Assembly (NCBI GenBank): GCA_963573305.1
Contig: OY754339.1
Coordinates: forward strand, 11,765,941-11,829,940
Origin: Pyrrhosoma nymphula
Lineage: Eukaryota; Arthropoda; Insecta; Odonata; Coenagrionidae
Length of the DNA: 64,000 nucleotides
Direction of reading: 5' to 3'
Shown here: positions 48,772-60,739 of the stretch, one piece after another
Numbering within the stretch: position 1 is the stretch's first letter
Layout: the number at the start of each line of letters is the position of its first letter
Notes under the pieces: model-generated
Told to the model about the DNA's origin: nothing
Database searches by the model: none
The model's input: the letters and a program-made list of their open reading frames with translations, nothing else
Made by a program: the position numbers and the translations under genes

Positions 48772-49118
48772 CTACCGACGATTAAAGATACCAGGCTGAA
48801 ACCGTTATTTGGTGAAAAATTATCATTTAACTTTTTATCAATGTCCCAACAAAGCCTATCTTGCCGACACATTTCGCGACAACTTCTCCGGAACCAGCCC
48901 CATTGCCAAGTTCAGTGCGCTTTCATTGTTTTTTGTTTCATTTTTGGAAGCCGTACGGAAGGTGGCTTAGTGAGGAGTCGGAGGCATGTCCGTCTATATC
49001 CGTCCGGTATAGCCGGACCTTGGGAGGCATGAATATAATTGTCACTTTGTTTACAAATAGTGGCTTGTTTGGGAATTCCGATTGTTGGTATAGATGAAGA
49101 TTGATTGCTCCACTGAAA

Positions 49119-49205
49119 ATGAGTAAAAGATATTGCTTTGTTCCTGGATGCTCCACAGGGTATTTCACAACCTTTAAAAAGAACAAAATTTCACAAAATG
49201 CACTT
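49119..49205 (+). pseudogene. THAP-domain start, truncated
   Basis: The frame starting at 49119 opens MSKRYCFVPGCSTGY, matching the first C-x(2-4)-C half of a THAP zinc finger (CFVPGC), as in P-element-like transposases. After about 29 residues it runs into Penelope-derived sequence, so only the beginning of the domain survives. Confidence 0.45.
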
Positions 49206-50280
49206 TCCTCAAAAACCAACCCCTCAAACTTCTCTTCTGGGCCCGCTATATTGATGATATCTTTGTCCTTTGGCCTCATGGCCGTGAATCTTTATCTTCC
49301 TTCATTTCTGCGCTAAACTCTTCCTATTCGGTTTCTTTCACCTCTTCCGTCTCTGATTCTTCCATAACATTTCTGGATGTTAATATCCTACTAAAAAACA
49401 ACAAATTCATCACCTCCGTCCATAAAAAACCCACTAACCATAACCTTTACCTTCATTTCAATAGCTGCCATCCACCACATACCAAACGCTCCATTCCATA
49501 TTCCCTCTCTGTCCGCGGCCACATAATTTGTAACGACGCCTACTCCCTTCAACAATACACCGATAACCTATATCACTCCCCCAGAGAACGTGAGTACCCC
49601 AAAAAGCTTCTTACCAATAAAATCCTCCCCCCTCTGCCAATTACACCCCTCGGGCCAAAACCCACCACCCCGACAGACTCAGCCTCATCACCACATTCTT
49701 CCCTGGCTCCCATAAAATCAGAAACATCCTCCGCGATTTATACCCAATTTTTAAGAATAATAATTCCACTGCCCTCCTATTACCTTCATGTCCCACAGTA
49801 TTTTTTAAGCGTCCCGCAAACCTACGAGATATCTTAAAATCTACGAAACCCACCCTTCAACCGACCTCTCCACCACTCTCCTCAACTTGCAACCGTCCTA
49901 GATGCAAATGTTGCTCCCTCCTACGCTCTTCTGCTACGCCCTCTTCAAATAAATCTTCCTCAGTAGCCAACTATACTTCCAAAAATATAGTTTACCATCT
50001 CTCGTGCAATTGCTGCCCGGCAGTTTACGTTGGCGAGTGTACTCCCCCGCTTTCCATACGAATGAATGGGCACCGCCACTCCACCACATGTCCTCCCTTC
50101 ATTGATCCCATTCCTAAACATACCGCTTCCCATCGTAAAACCTTTAATAAATGTTTCTCTCTCTATATATTAGAAGTCCTCCCCGAATCAGCAACAAATA
50201 TTGAATTGAGGACTCGTAAGATGGCATTCATCTGGTTCTTCAGAGCATTTGAATCGCCCGGGATAAATTGGGCCCACTGA
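49205..50280 (+). pseudogene. Penelope-like element: RT C-terminus plus GIY-YIG endonuclease
   Basis: From about 49209 the frame reads LLFWARYIDDIFVLWPHG (catalytic YIDD at 49247-49258), SSITFLDVNILL and FITSVHKKPTNHNLYLHFNS (Penelope RT end). A single frameshift near 49620-49690 leads into FPGSHKIRNILRDLYPIF, VFFKRPANLRDILKS, a CNRPRCKCC linker and a GIY-YIG nuclease: IVYHLSCNCCPAVYVGEC, RMNGHR, and C-terminal ELRTRKMAFIWFFRAFESPG, stop at 50280. RT fingers upstream are missing. In this family the GIY-YIG domain nicks DNA to prime reverse transcription. The reading is otherwise intact, so this copy is younger than the one at 18790-21665. Confidence 0.9.
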
Positions 50281-50450
50281 CCAATTGGAACCCCTTGCTC
50301 CCGCTCCCCACCAGTCCCCTTCCCTTCTCCTGTTCCGCCTCCCACCCACCCGAGGTAACAGACCACTAGTTAGTCTCTTGTCGCCGACGATGACGGCCTG
50401 ACCGTCGAAACGTCCCGTAAATTATTTTGTGAGTGTCCATTTAATTTTCG
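50281..50450 (+). promoter_or_regulatory. Penelope 3' region with hammerhead-like core
   Basis: At about 50385-50425 the sequence CGATGACGGCCTGACCGTC then GAAACGTC contains a perfect GACGG/CCGTC stem directly before GAAAC, resembling the stem II-GAAAC core of the hammerhead ribozymes known from Penelope-like elements. The usual CTGATGA box is imperfect (ACGATGA), so cleavage activity is doubtful. Confidence 0.4.
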
Positions 50451-51234
50451 TGTGCCTGTGTTTTAAAACTATCTTTATATTTAGGAATCTACTCCTTATC
50501 TTGAGAAAGATGTATGCCAATACCACCGAAATATTGGAAATTTTAATTTGTAAGTGTATTTCGCTTGTTTCTATATTTTTATCGACCACCCTCTTGGCAT
50601 ATTTTATATTTATCACTCGAGTGATTCGAATATATATATATATGGAGATGGGGGGGAGGATGGCCTCCGGAATTAGGGGGGCAGGGGTTGCGCCAGACGG
50701 TTGGGGTGGCCGGGGGGAGGGGCTCGGGGGTCGGGGATGGTGGCCGGAGAGGAATAAGTCGCGGAAGAGCGAAGCCCGCAACGCCGATTGCATTTCAATT
50801 ATCCGTCCCTCAGGGAGACCGTCAGGGTTCGCTGCAGGAAAAAGTTCGCGGCTGGAGCAGCAGGCACACGGGGTGGGGAGGGCAAGCGACGCGAATCCTT
50901 TCCAAAAGGGTTCCCCGTTTCGTCCTGCGCCGAAGGGACTGACTCAATTTGCCCCAGCCACACGTGTGACCATGGGGGGGGGGGGCGGGGGGCGCAGGGT
51001 GCCCTAGCCACCCCCAGCGTCTGCCCTCATTCCTCCTCGCGAGTTCCCGATCCTTTCAATTTCCGAGAATTCAATAATCCGAGTCATTTTTTTTTAATAC
51101 ATGGGAAAATGAAAAGGGACAGCAAGATTTTGATAAGGAGCACTGATCAATAAGTGCATCAAAATACATTAGAATTAACTAGACACAATTTCTGAATTTA
51201 AATTTTTAACATGCATACCAATGACGACATAGAT
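50451..51234. other. GC-rich unassigned sequence
   Basis: Contains (TA)n at about 50630-50642, several poly-G tracts and a 12-G run at 50974-50985. The long frames (50429-51007 and neighbours) overlap on both strands and are low-complexity; I do not call them genes. Confidence 0.45.
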
Positions 51235-51949
51235 AACTAGATCAGTGGTCGGCAAACTCATTAGTCAAAAGAGCCAAATATCAGAAGTACAACGATTGGA
51301 GTTTCTTTTGAGAGCCAAATTTTTTAAACTTAAACTTTATAGGTAGGTACATTGTTACTAACTTAATTAGGATACCCTTAAGCTAACATTTGCTAAAAAC
51401 GTCCTCAATATGATTGAGGTACGTTCGCTGAGGTCGATCCCCTTTTACTCTTCCATCCACTCTCGTCTTGTATATGTACTTGTTTTGCCTTTCTCTCCTT
51501 TCTTTCATTCTCTCAATATGTCCAAACCATTTCAACATAGGTATCATTCTCATTCCTCCACACTACATTTCACATTTCACTCCACAACGCTCCCTAAAAT
51601 TAACTTAATAAACTTTACTTAAAGTTTTAAGTCTTAGTTAAACTATAGGTGCATTGAAAAAATTGATATTATACTAAATAACGATAGTATTTATTGATAA
51701 AATTGAATTTTAAGTTATCCATAAAATTGAACCATGGCAATGACTGAGGACCACTTATGTGAAAAATGGCCTTTCATTTACATGGCAAGCTTGGCTAAGA
51801 CAGGTTTGTATGTTGTTGTTTTAACTTTTTTGGTACGATACCAGGTTCTCATCAATAAGACGACTTCTCAATTTACTCTTGATAAGGTATATGCTTGAAA
51901 ATGATTGTTCACGTGAATATGTAGAACAAAATAAGGAAAGAACAGAAAA

Positions 51950-53700
51950 CGCTAGTTTTTTCTACTGATTATATGAGTCTGGAATAGTGTTCCAGGCGTT
52001 AAAAATCAACATATCTTCCTTCTCCAGGTCTTTCAAAGCAGACAACTTGTGCTTTGAACTAAGTTCACATTTGTTTTTCTACATTATCTCTACATCCGCT
52101 TAAATACGTTCAAATTTCTATCTTACAATTCTTTGATTTTAAATCCATCGATTGCATTTCAATGTCGCCAATATCAATATTAATGGGAGAAAAATTTAAT
52201 TCTGGTACAGTATCATTAAGAGTTTTTTTTTAACAAAGGTTAACATCGCTTTGCTGTTTGTGAATTCCTGAAACCTATTGAGAAAGCTTCCCTTACCTTT
52301 AAAAGTGTGGCTTTGAAATAGCAAATGTCAATATCAGAATTAATTTCTTGGCGATGTTTCAACAGGCTTGGAAAGTGAATCAAATTTTCTCATTCAAATC
52401 TTGAGCAAAAAGAGATAATTTGTTTTCAAATAAAATAACTTCTTATAAAATCGAAAAAATTGTGTTTCCTTTCCTCAGTAATTTACGAGTAAGCTGATTT
52501 AGATTAGACGTAACGTCTATCATGAAATAAAATGTTTGAATCCACTGATCGTTCGTTAGTTCTGGATAGTGAACACCCTTCTCAAGGAAAAATGCTTCAA
52601 TTTCTGTTAATAAGGAAACTAAACGTTTCAAATATTTCCCCTTGATAACCAATGTACATTGCTATTCAGTAGAAGATCTGCGTACTCACTATCCATTTCA
52701 ACAAAAAATTCTTTAAATTGACGATGATTAAGAGCTTTAGCTATATACTTGATAATCTTAACACCAATTCCATAACTTTGAAAATTTCTTCTGGAAATGT
52801 CCGCGCACAAAGCGCTTCTAGGTGAATGATGCAATGGTATGGAAATAACTTGGGATTAATTTTTTCTTTCAAAATAGCAAAAATAAGTTTATTACGCAGG
52901 TCATACCTTTTTCCCCATCTGCTGAAATTGAGACAATTTTATCGAGTGGAATATGATGTTTCTCAATGCACTTAATTACAGCATTTGCTATAGCTTCTCC
53001 ACGTGTTTGACCTTTGAGTGGCAATAATCCTAAAATGTCTTCTTTAAGACCTGTAGATGAAATAAATCGTACAAAAAGTGAAACTTGCCCTGCATCATTT
53101 ATGTCACAAGACTCGTCAACTGCTATTGATAAAGCAGAAACCAATTTAAGATCTTTGACCTGCTGGCTGGTATTATTCGAAGACATTTTGACTGTTCTAT
53201 CTTTCACTGTATTAGCAGACATTGGTAACTCTTTAATTATTTTTAGAGTATCCGTTTTGTTCTAAAAATCCTGGAATATATCTTCGGATGCATTTAAAAA
53301 ATTACCTTTTATGTATTCGCCGTCTGTATATGGTTTTCCTCTCTAAGCAATCTCTTGACTAACCACAAAACTTGCAATATTAACATTTTTGGAAGATTGT
53401 ATCCAGTAATTAAATACAGAACTAGATTTTTATCGACTCTTCTGAAGTTCCTCAACTGCTTTCTTCCTTGCATCACACATAGGATATTTAGTACTAAATG
53501 ACGCGTGTATAGTGTGAAGTTTAGTTTAGTAGTGAAGTGTCTCTGCAAATTTGATTTCTTGTTATGCGCCAATTTTGCCTGACCAATAAGGCCATTTAAG
53601 TTTTGAATAAACGCATTCAACTTTAAATTCACGGTTTTCGTCTCCCGTTTTTCTTTGCTTCTTCTTTGTAGCCATGCCAAACAGGACACTTAAAAAATAT
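51950..53700 (-). pseudogene. hAT transposase pseudogene
   Basis: Minus-strand pieces in order: MATKKKQRKTGDENREFK, LAHNKKSNLQRHFTTKLNF (the NLxRHF end of a degenerate zinc-finger region), TVKMSSNNTSQQVKD, LSIAVDESCDINDAGQ (first catalytic aspartate region), IVSISADGEKGM, HCIIH-ALCADISRR, NVHWLSRGNILKRLVSLLTE and FENKLSLFAQDLN. The pattern is that of ZBED/GTF2IRD2-type hAT transposases. At least five frame changes and stops separate the blocks (open segments 53309-53689, 52869-53222, 52628-52834, 52443-52652). The C-terminal dimerisation domain was not clearly read. Confidence 0.88.
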
Positions 53701-54338
53701 TTCATTGTATAATAATAATGCCAACACAAAATAATTACAATTCTTAAATTGATGATAAAAATACCTGTAGGATTTGCAGCTGGTTGGAAAAATACAGGTA
53801 ACTTTATGCTTCGAGTGGGTACTTTACACTTGTCACCGGCGCGCGATTTGCGGACGCGACTAGCACTAACTACTACACAATGAAACTGTTGACTGACTGG
53901 CTTACTCAATTCGTGCTTCGATTGCGCGCGTGCTGCGTATCCCGTCGCCCGACCCCACACCCCCGCGCCTACAGGCCGATTGAAACTTCGTAGCCCTTCA
54001 AATGCGCCTTCTTCCTTCTGAGGAATCTTGTAGGGGAGGCAATGCGCTTCGGACAGAGGCAGGTGGAATTGCCAACCGCAGGGGTGCGGATCTTAACTAC
54101 AATTCTAGTCTTTCCGACGGGGACACGCGCTCGGAAGTAATACATTGTAGAGAACGATGCAAAGATACCAATTGACGATACGCGTCGACATTTTATCTTT
54201 CTGGAAATGTTTTCTCAATAAGTTGCTTCAGAGCACTCGCCTAAAGATAAAGACACATAAATACCAACTAAGTATGTAAACATAGAAATAAGAAAACCAG
54301 TCATCACGAAGTTTCACTCGCACTGTGCACCCGCGTAT

Positions 54339-56074
54339 TAGGGATGGGCGATTATTAAAAAAATAATCGATACTTTGTAAATCGATTAATCGCAAGCAGG
54401 CGATTAATCGCTTTTACTAATCGATACATCGATTCGATTATGACAACATCCAAAACATACCTTGCAAGGTTATGGTCCCTCCATAAATAAAGTAAAATAG
54501 TTTCATTTACATTTTATAAGGTTAATGCTATCATAAGTACAAATTCTAAAATCTAGGTAAACTTCCAGGAGGCGAGTCAGGGAACAGAGTTGTGAAAAAT
54601 TTCTTAATTCAATTTAAATTTTGGACGATTGCCAAATGTTTATGGGAGCTGAAGCTAAAACTTGCAATTTTGATAAGTAGGTACTGGTAAGGCGGCTTCT
54701 CAGATCAGATTGTATTAGACTCATCTCGGAAAAGAGTCTCTCTGACAGAACTGATGTTGCTACTCCTGGCAGGTACTTCCTGGTTACCTGATATAAGTGA
54801 GGGTATCCAGTTTCCATTGATTCCCACACTGACAAAGGATTCAAATAGCAGTCAACGACGGGTGGTTGAGGAATTGCCGTAACCTAAATGGTGTCCCACC
54901 GGCGACATCTTCATTATACAGAGTTCTTTGTGATGCTGATTCAGAATTATCAAAGCTCCAGAGGTCATCTGATGGTACTGCATCACGGTCAGCGTGTGAA
55001 AACATCTGCAGGACGTTCACCTGATCCTCCTCCTGAAACATCTCAGCCATCACAGCGATGATGGTGCTCATGGCATTGGCTACAGCGATCGGGCTCTTGA
55101 AGTGAAGTTTTTTAAACCGTGGGTCTAGCATCGTGGCGATTGCATTATGCTTTCTGGACTCAATAGGATCGAACCGACAGTCCAGCCCTGACAGAATCCG
55201 CCTGGATAATCTGGATCTACTCCTGATGGCTCACCCTCTCCAGGTCTGTTGTTTCTGCCGCAGCTTGTTTCGCTTGCCGCTGCTGAAGATGCCATACCTC
55301 TTGAGGTGGCTCCAGAAAATAGTTGTATTGCCACAGAAAGCATTTCTTGCATTTGGCCTCTTTATTACTCATCCTCATGAAATGCTTCCACACCGGACTA
55401 GAAAACGACATGATGATACAGTTCACTTCCCACAAGTCCGCGAGCCGGGGAGAAGGGTAGGGCTGTGCTTGCCATGTCCAGTGTGACACGATTGGGCGGT
55501 TTTCCACCATTTGGGCGGATCGTAAAGCTCAGTACGCAGTACAATTTAACGTTTTGCGGGAAGCCGCCAACAGTGAGGAAAAAACATTTCTTTGCCGCAA
55601 CCTTTGTAAAAGCATTTTTGATAGCATGGAGAGGATACCAATAAACACATTCTCACCGATAAAAAGAAATAAATCCACATTGTAACCAATTTTATCATCA
55701 AAATAACAAGCGAACATAAGACAAGGCTATGCCTGGCGAAGAAACATCTGACACATGACACGTGAGTGGCCGGCAAAATGTGGTGCCGCGTAGAGTTACG
55801 TGGTTACGTCGTGCGCATTCTATTTTAATACCTCTACGGCGTCATCGCGCAGAGTTCAGCCACAGTCAAATTTTCGAACTGAAGACGAATGTGAACCGCT
55901 GTGTCCATCACAGTTCACAAGATTGCGTAAAAATCTGTAATCGGTCAAATTAATCGCCCATACATAATCGATATAATCGATATCGGCTGTTGCATTAATC
56001 GATTCAAAAATTTCGATTAATTGACAAAAATAATCGATTATTCGATTAATCGGTAACGTAATCGCCCATCCCTA
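54339..56074 (-). mobile_element. hAT transposon (inner element)
   Basis: A perfect 16-bp terminal inverted repeat, TAGGGATGGGCGATTA at 54339 with its complement ending at 56074, is flanked by the 8-bp duplication CCGCGTAT (54331-54338 and 56075-56082). Both subterminal zones are rich in AATCGAT/TCGATTA motifs. It is inserted in the outer hAT near its right end and belongs to a different hAT family by terminus and protein. Confidence 0.96.
54614..55510 (-). pseudogene. Internally deleted hAT transposase (BED finger joined to C-terminus)
   Basis: The minus frame 55217-55510 has a BED zinc finger (SPVWKHFMRMSNKEAKCKKC, followed by tyrosine/tryptophan and a histidine-containing helix). The next frames jump straight to MLDPRFKKLHFKSPIAVANAM (54841-55131) and the hAT dimerisation domain, SVWESMETGYPHLYQVTRKYL and VATSVLSERLFSEMSLIQSD (54614-54844). 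The roughly 300-residue RNase H-like catalytic core between the finger and LDPRFK is missing, and frames are shifted. It cannot transpose but might still bind DNA or dimerise if expressed. Confidence 0.88.
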
Positions 56075-56168
56075 CCGCGTATGGTATTTTGTGCAAGAGC
56101 CACACTCAAGGGTCCAAAGAGCCGCAATGTGGCTCGCGAGCCGCGGTTTGCCGACCACTGAACTAGAT

Positions 56169-57179
56169 GATTTAAAGTATTAAATTGTTGCTCTCTGACC
56201 ATCGTCGTAATTAGTATTAAAACCCAAGGGATTATTAGCTGCAGCCAACCATTTCCCTATGCTTATTCTTCTTCTTTCTAAAACGTCCTAATTTTCCCTA
56301 CATTCGCATCCTTAGGTCTTACACTGGTAATCTTCTCTTCTATCTTCAATTATTTTCCTAAGTAACCCGCTGTTTCTCATAGTACAATCCAAAGCACAAC
56401 GTTCTTATGAAAGGTTTTCCGGCTTAACTTGGTAGAAATGTCCAGTCTCCATAATGGTAAGAGAAAAAATTAAGTAGTAAATTTCCAAGCAATTTTTTAA
56501 TGCGCACTTACCATAACTTTGCACAATTAAGTAACCTCTCTGTCGGTTGATAGCACTAATCTGAACTGCTGGGCCAAACCATCTTTATGTACAAAATGCA
56601 GAAAATTGTTCCAGCCGATAAATTTAAAGTGCCATCACATAACCGCTTAACTTAAGTAAACTTTTGATCAATTCAAAAGACCAGTATGACCAGATGGACA
56701 GATGTGAAGTGTACCAACTACAATGAAAAGAATGTGTTATCGGTCACACTAGACCAAAGTTTAAATACAAAATAAAGGAACATAAATGACGCATTTTTTA
56801 TAGCGAAAAAAATCATTCTGCGGCCCTTTACCTTGAACAATCCCCCACTCTATAGGTCCGATCTCTTTATACCCTTACCCCAATAAATATAAGATAATTC
56901 CACAATTTTGTACCTTAAAAATTATACTATGTGTTGAAATCATGGTCGCTGCGCATTAAAAAAGTGTGGAAATGCAATACTGAGTTCTTTCTCTAACCAT
57001 AATGGACAGTTTCTTTAATGTGGAAAATATATAATAAATCTTACTTCGACTCTCCTGTGTGTTTCTCCAATTGTTATGTTATGTCTATTCGATCTTTAGC
57101 ATTCGTCTCCGATACCAGATCTCAAAGGCATATATATTTTTTTTAAGTGTAAACTTCTTTTGGCCCGTTGGGCACTTTT
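56169..57179. other. Unassigned sequence
   Basis: AT-rich with no motif or repeat recognised. Confidence 0.4.
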
Positions 57180-57739
57180 TGCATGGGGGAAAAAGAGCAA
57201 ACTCGCGTCACCTACCGTCAGATTCTTCTTTCCGGGGCCCCGCTTAGCATGCCGAATGTAATTTCCAGATAGTTTGAAAAATTTCCCATTAGATTTGGTG
57301 ACTGAAAGATTAATATCACCCCGAATTCCTTTCATGCAAATAAGGCGACTGCGACATATCCACGGTCAGTTTTGGATTTATGGTCAAGTAATTAATGTTC
57401 CAGTTGAGGTTAATACAATGATGAGTAAATTACTGCAAAATTTCGATGATGATCACTGTATATACGTTCACATAAAGAGAGAAAAATACATGAGTCTACC
57501 TTTCTCCACGGCGTAGTGAACAAAAGAGTGATTAAAGCGTGGCTGAATTATTTAATACAAACACCTTCGTATAAAATGCACAATATTACAATTGATGAAA
57601 TATTTTTTATACATTATATATATAAGAATATCGCCATTGAAGTTTACTCTTCTCCCGAGTGGTCTTAAGCACACCAGTATTTTTTAATCAATTTAATATA
57701 CCAGTAAGGAAAGTGATTTCTTCCCCATATGTCAAAAAA

Positions 57740-60045
57740 ACACGTTTGCGAAAACACTGCTGTATTCGGATGTGCCTATGTATTACACACACGGAATGCG
57801 AGTATAAAAACATTTGAACGGCGCAAACGAAGAGAGTGAGTTATTCCAAGAAACAACTGCATACCGTGCATCCCAATCAAGATGAATGCTTCTTCCTTCG
57901 TATATGATTTAGGTAAATCTGTCCGGTTCAACGTCTTTCCAGCAAATGAGAATTGTATATCGCATTAGAATATAATATAATTTAAAAATAGCTGAAGATG
58001 TTTTCCGTCGAATACGCGAGGAAAATTCAAATATTAACACGGTTTTTACAGCAGAAATCTACAACGAAGCGTTGATAATGATTGAAGATTTGTGCTTAGA
58101 AATCGCGAAAAAGTTCTCAACCAATTGGGAAGACCATCACCAAATCAATCTGCAACTGCTTCGATCAATGTAGAATTGCGTCGTGAACCAAATTACAACA
58201 CGGGTGGTCATTTTTCGTATGTGCAATCAAATATTCCTAAGCTAACGCTTGAGCAAAAAGGCATTTACGATCAAATAATACAAACTGTCAATAACGGGGT
58301 TGGAGAAATCTTCTTCTTAGATGCGCCAGGAGGAACTGGTAAAACGTTCCTAATTAGATTTTAATTCTGGTAGAAATTCCATCCCAAAATGATATAGCCT
58401 TAGCTCTTGCGTCGTCCGGAATAGCTGCGACATTTCTACCAGCAGGGGGGTTATTTTGTAATCTCAACTTTTTAACGACTCTTTGTGGGAAGGCGGGAGA
58501 TCCGTTTCGCTCTCTTAATGATCGGCTCACGATCGGCCAAGGTCCGATGGTGGCTCCATTTCACGTTCCTTACAAGGAGGTTAGAAGAGAAATGGAGGCG
58601 ACACACCACTTGATTCTTGAAGCCAATTCCACCATTGCAGTCGGCACAGTTTAGTCCCTCTGGCTTACGTGTCCGGCGCACAGTGGGATGAAATCGAAAA
58701 AAAGCGGAAAAAATAGATTTTTTCATAGTGATAATTTTTATAGTTATTTCGCTGAATTACATTCTAATAAGACCAAACTATCATTTGAGCCACATTTTAA
58801 GGTCCTAGTTGATTAAATCCTTGCAATATGATAATTAAAACATTGGGTACGTTTGGTGTGATTTCACAGCGCGCATCCCGACGCTAAAAGTGTGCTATAT
58901 TAATATAGGAGCCTTTGCAAACATGGAAAGTCATATGGGCGTATATCACATGTCATAAGGTGAAGAATTTTATCCTTTCTTCTGTGTAAACTTCAAAAGC
59001 CCAATTTCGAAGCCCAATTTCGAAAAGCCCAACGAAAATCTAAGTTAAAAACCACAGGCAAGGCGATGTTTGGTGGCTGGTTTAGCAACTCCTACTCGGC
59101 ACAAAATCCTTCCCAAGCACCCCTATTCTTGCTTCACTTTCGCCCATGAGCGTTCACGGTCATGTCACCTCCATTTCATTTTAACCTCCTTGGTTTCTTA
59201 CGACAGGTGAGATGGAACTAATGAAATGCGGAGCCAAATGAAATGGATATAGAGTCTAAAGATACGGATCAAGAGTCGAAAGAGCGGATGAATCAAATAA
59301 ATAGACCGGCAGTTCACCAATTGAGAGCCGAAGATGGTCACGCCGCCTGGGTGGCGGAGTTGAACTACGAAAAATGACGTAATTTTCCACATTTTATGAC
59401 GTACTCTCACTTAAGTGAGATTACAAAATAACCCCCCAGGTGGAATAACTGATTGGCTGAGTGAACGAGCTATTCTTGCCACCAAGAACAAAGACGTGTA
59501 CGTACTTAACAATATCATTCAGTATAACATTCAAAGTGAGACAGTCACATACAAGTCCGTCGGCACTGTTGTGGAAGCAGATGAAGCGGTTAATTATCCA
59601 ACCGAATTTTTGAATTCACTCGATCTTCCAGGGATGCCACCGGACGTACTGCAATCAGCACGCCAATTACATCATGTTGCGAAATATCAACCAGCCAAAG
59701 ATTTGCAACGCGAAGCGGCTTGCAGTAAAAATATTATTAATAAGCAATGTCGTAGAAGCCACAATATCGACAGGACCTTTCAAAGTTGAAGATGTCCTAA
59801 TCCCTCGCATTCCTATGATTCCAACGGATATACCATTTCAATTTAAGAGATCGCAATTCCCAATTCGGTTGGCGTTTGCAATAACAATAAACAAAGCTCA
59901 AGGCCAATCTTTAGATTATCGCGGTTTAGATCTAAACACGGATTGCTTCCCACATGGACAATTATATGTTCCATGTTGTAGAGTCGGCAAACCAGAAAAT
60001 CTCTATATCTGCGCAGACAATGGAAGAACAAAAAATATTGTATAA
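57740..60045 (+). pseudogene. Helitron PIF1-like helicase pseudogene
   Basis: Pieces in order: KTLLYSDVPMYYT, TFERRKR, TVHPNQDECFFLRI, EDVFRRIREENSNINTVFTA, YNEALIMIEDLCLEIAKK, LTLEQKGIYDQIIQTVNNGV, and Walker A DAPGGTGKT near 58320-58345. After a frameshift comes ASSGIAATFLPAGG, where a 993-bp inverted-repeat element intervenes. It resumes with DWLSERAILATKNKDVYVLN, NYPTEFLNSLDLPGMPP, LIPRIPMIPTDIPFQFKRSQ, FAITINKAQGQSL and PHGQLYVPCCRVGKPENLYI. The middle of the helicase (about 300 residues, including the Walker B region) is missing at the insertion site. Multiple frameshifts; a relic. Confidence 0.92.
58445..59437 (-). mobile_element. Terminal-inverted-repeat element, copy 2
   Basis: GGGGGGTTATTTTGTAATC at 58445 and GATTACAAAATAACCCCCC ending at 59437. 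It is inverted relative to the copy at 16544-17446, sharing CGGGAGATCCGTTTC on one side and GGTCACGCCGCCTGGGTGGCGG on the other. It lies within the Helitron helicase reading exactly between LPAGG and ITDWLSERA. A transposase was not seen (the frame 58472-58726 has no motif). A target duplication is not discernible because host sequence was deleted at the site. Confidence 0.88.
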
Positions 60046-60154
60046 CCACAAGCATTGTGAAATTAAACATATAAGAAACGTGTGCTTTCTCTTTACTTTC
60101 TTTTCCATTTAACCAGACAGAGCCACAGCAACGCGTGGCCGGGGGAACAACTAC

Positions 60155-60739
60155 TGAAGAATAAAAAGAGACTTGAAATGACTAGGAAAAGTGAAAAGCA
60201 AAGCGTATGGAAAAGTTCAACCGATATTGGGTAGGAACACATCCGAAATCCTCTCTAATGTAATAGATTGGCACAATATAAAAAGCGGATCGTCCATTAT
60301 GTGAAACCATGCATTTTGTTATTGGAACATCCGTTGACAAATTTAAAATATTTTTTGTGGAGGTAAGAAAAAACTCTAGTTTGCCAACGTCAATATTTTC
60401 ACTTGAAGGGTACAGCCAGGCGAAGGTAAGCAACTAAAATTTATTAAAGTCGTAGTGAATTGCAAAAGAAAGAAATTTCTAATCATAAGACCTCCGGAAA
60501 AACTACAATATTAATGAGAAATTAAATCCACGATTATCCGAAACTCATAATACGCCTGGCAGCTTGAACAAATCGAGGTGAAAGTTTCAGCTCACTTAAT
60601 AACGAAAGTAAGAGGCAATGAGTGGGAGGGGGGGGGGGCGTCAGACTTGAAAGCAGGCTCAAGACAGGAGATCCGGGAAGAAGATTAGTGTTAGCGGAAT
60701 GCAGGGAAGACAACCGGTTTTGTGCAAAAGGAAGAAAAT
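60155..60739. other. Unassigned sequence
   Basis: No recognised feature; a nine-G run lies near 60629. Confidence 0.4.

Larger units (their letters stand above)
51243..56160 (-). mobile_element. hAT transposon (outer element)
   Basis: The terminal inverted repeats CAGTGGTCGGCAAAC (51243) and GTTTGCCGACCACTG (ending 56160) are flanked by a perfect 8-bp duplication AACTAGAT (51235-51242 and 56161-56168). Subterminal GAGCC/GGCTC motifs (GTGGCTCGCGAGCC) follow. At 4.9 kb it includes a second hAT at 54339-56074; without that it is about 3.2 kb, a normal size for a full hAT. It encodes a decayed transposase on the minus strand. Confidence 0.95.
57180..60154 (+). mobile_element. Decayed Helitron
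   Basis: The 5' coding part (57274-57516) reads ERLISPRIPFMQIRRLRHIHG, QVINVPVEVNTM and DDHCIYVHIKREK, the N-terminal region of insect Helitron Rep-helicases, followed in shifted frames by KAWLNYL. Helicase remnants run to 60045. The 3' end has a GCCAC/GTGGC hairpin (GCCACAGCAACGCGTGGC, 60122-60139), then CCGGGGGAACAACTAC near 60154, matching Helitron 3' architecture although the CTRR end is altered. The HUH nuclease region is absent, so the element has suffered a large internal deletion. The exact 5' end was not determined. Confidence 0.85.

Noticed and set aside
50429..51153. 192-residue frame and its overlaps
   Set aside because: GC-rich, low complexity, overlapping frames in both orientations, no recognisable domain.
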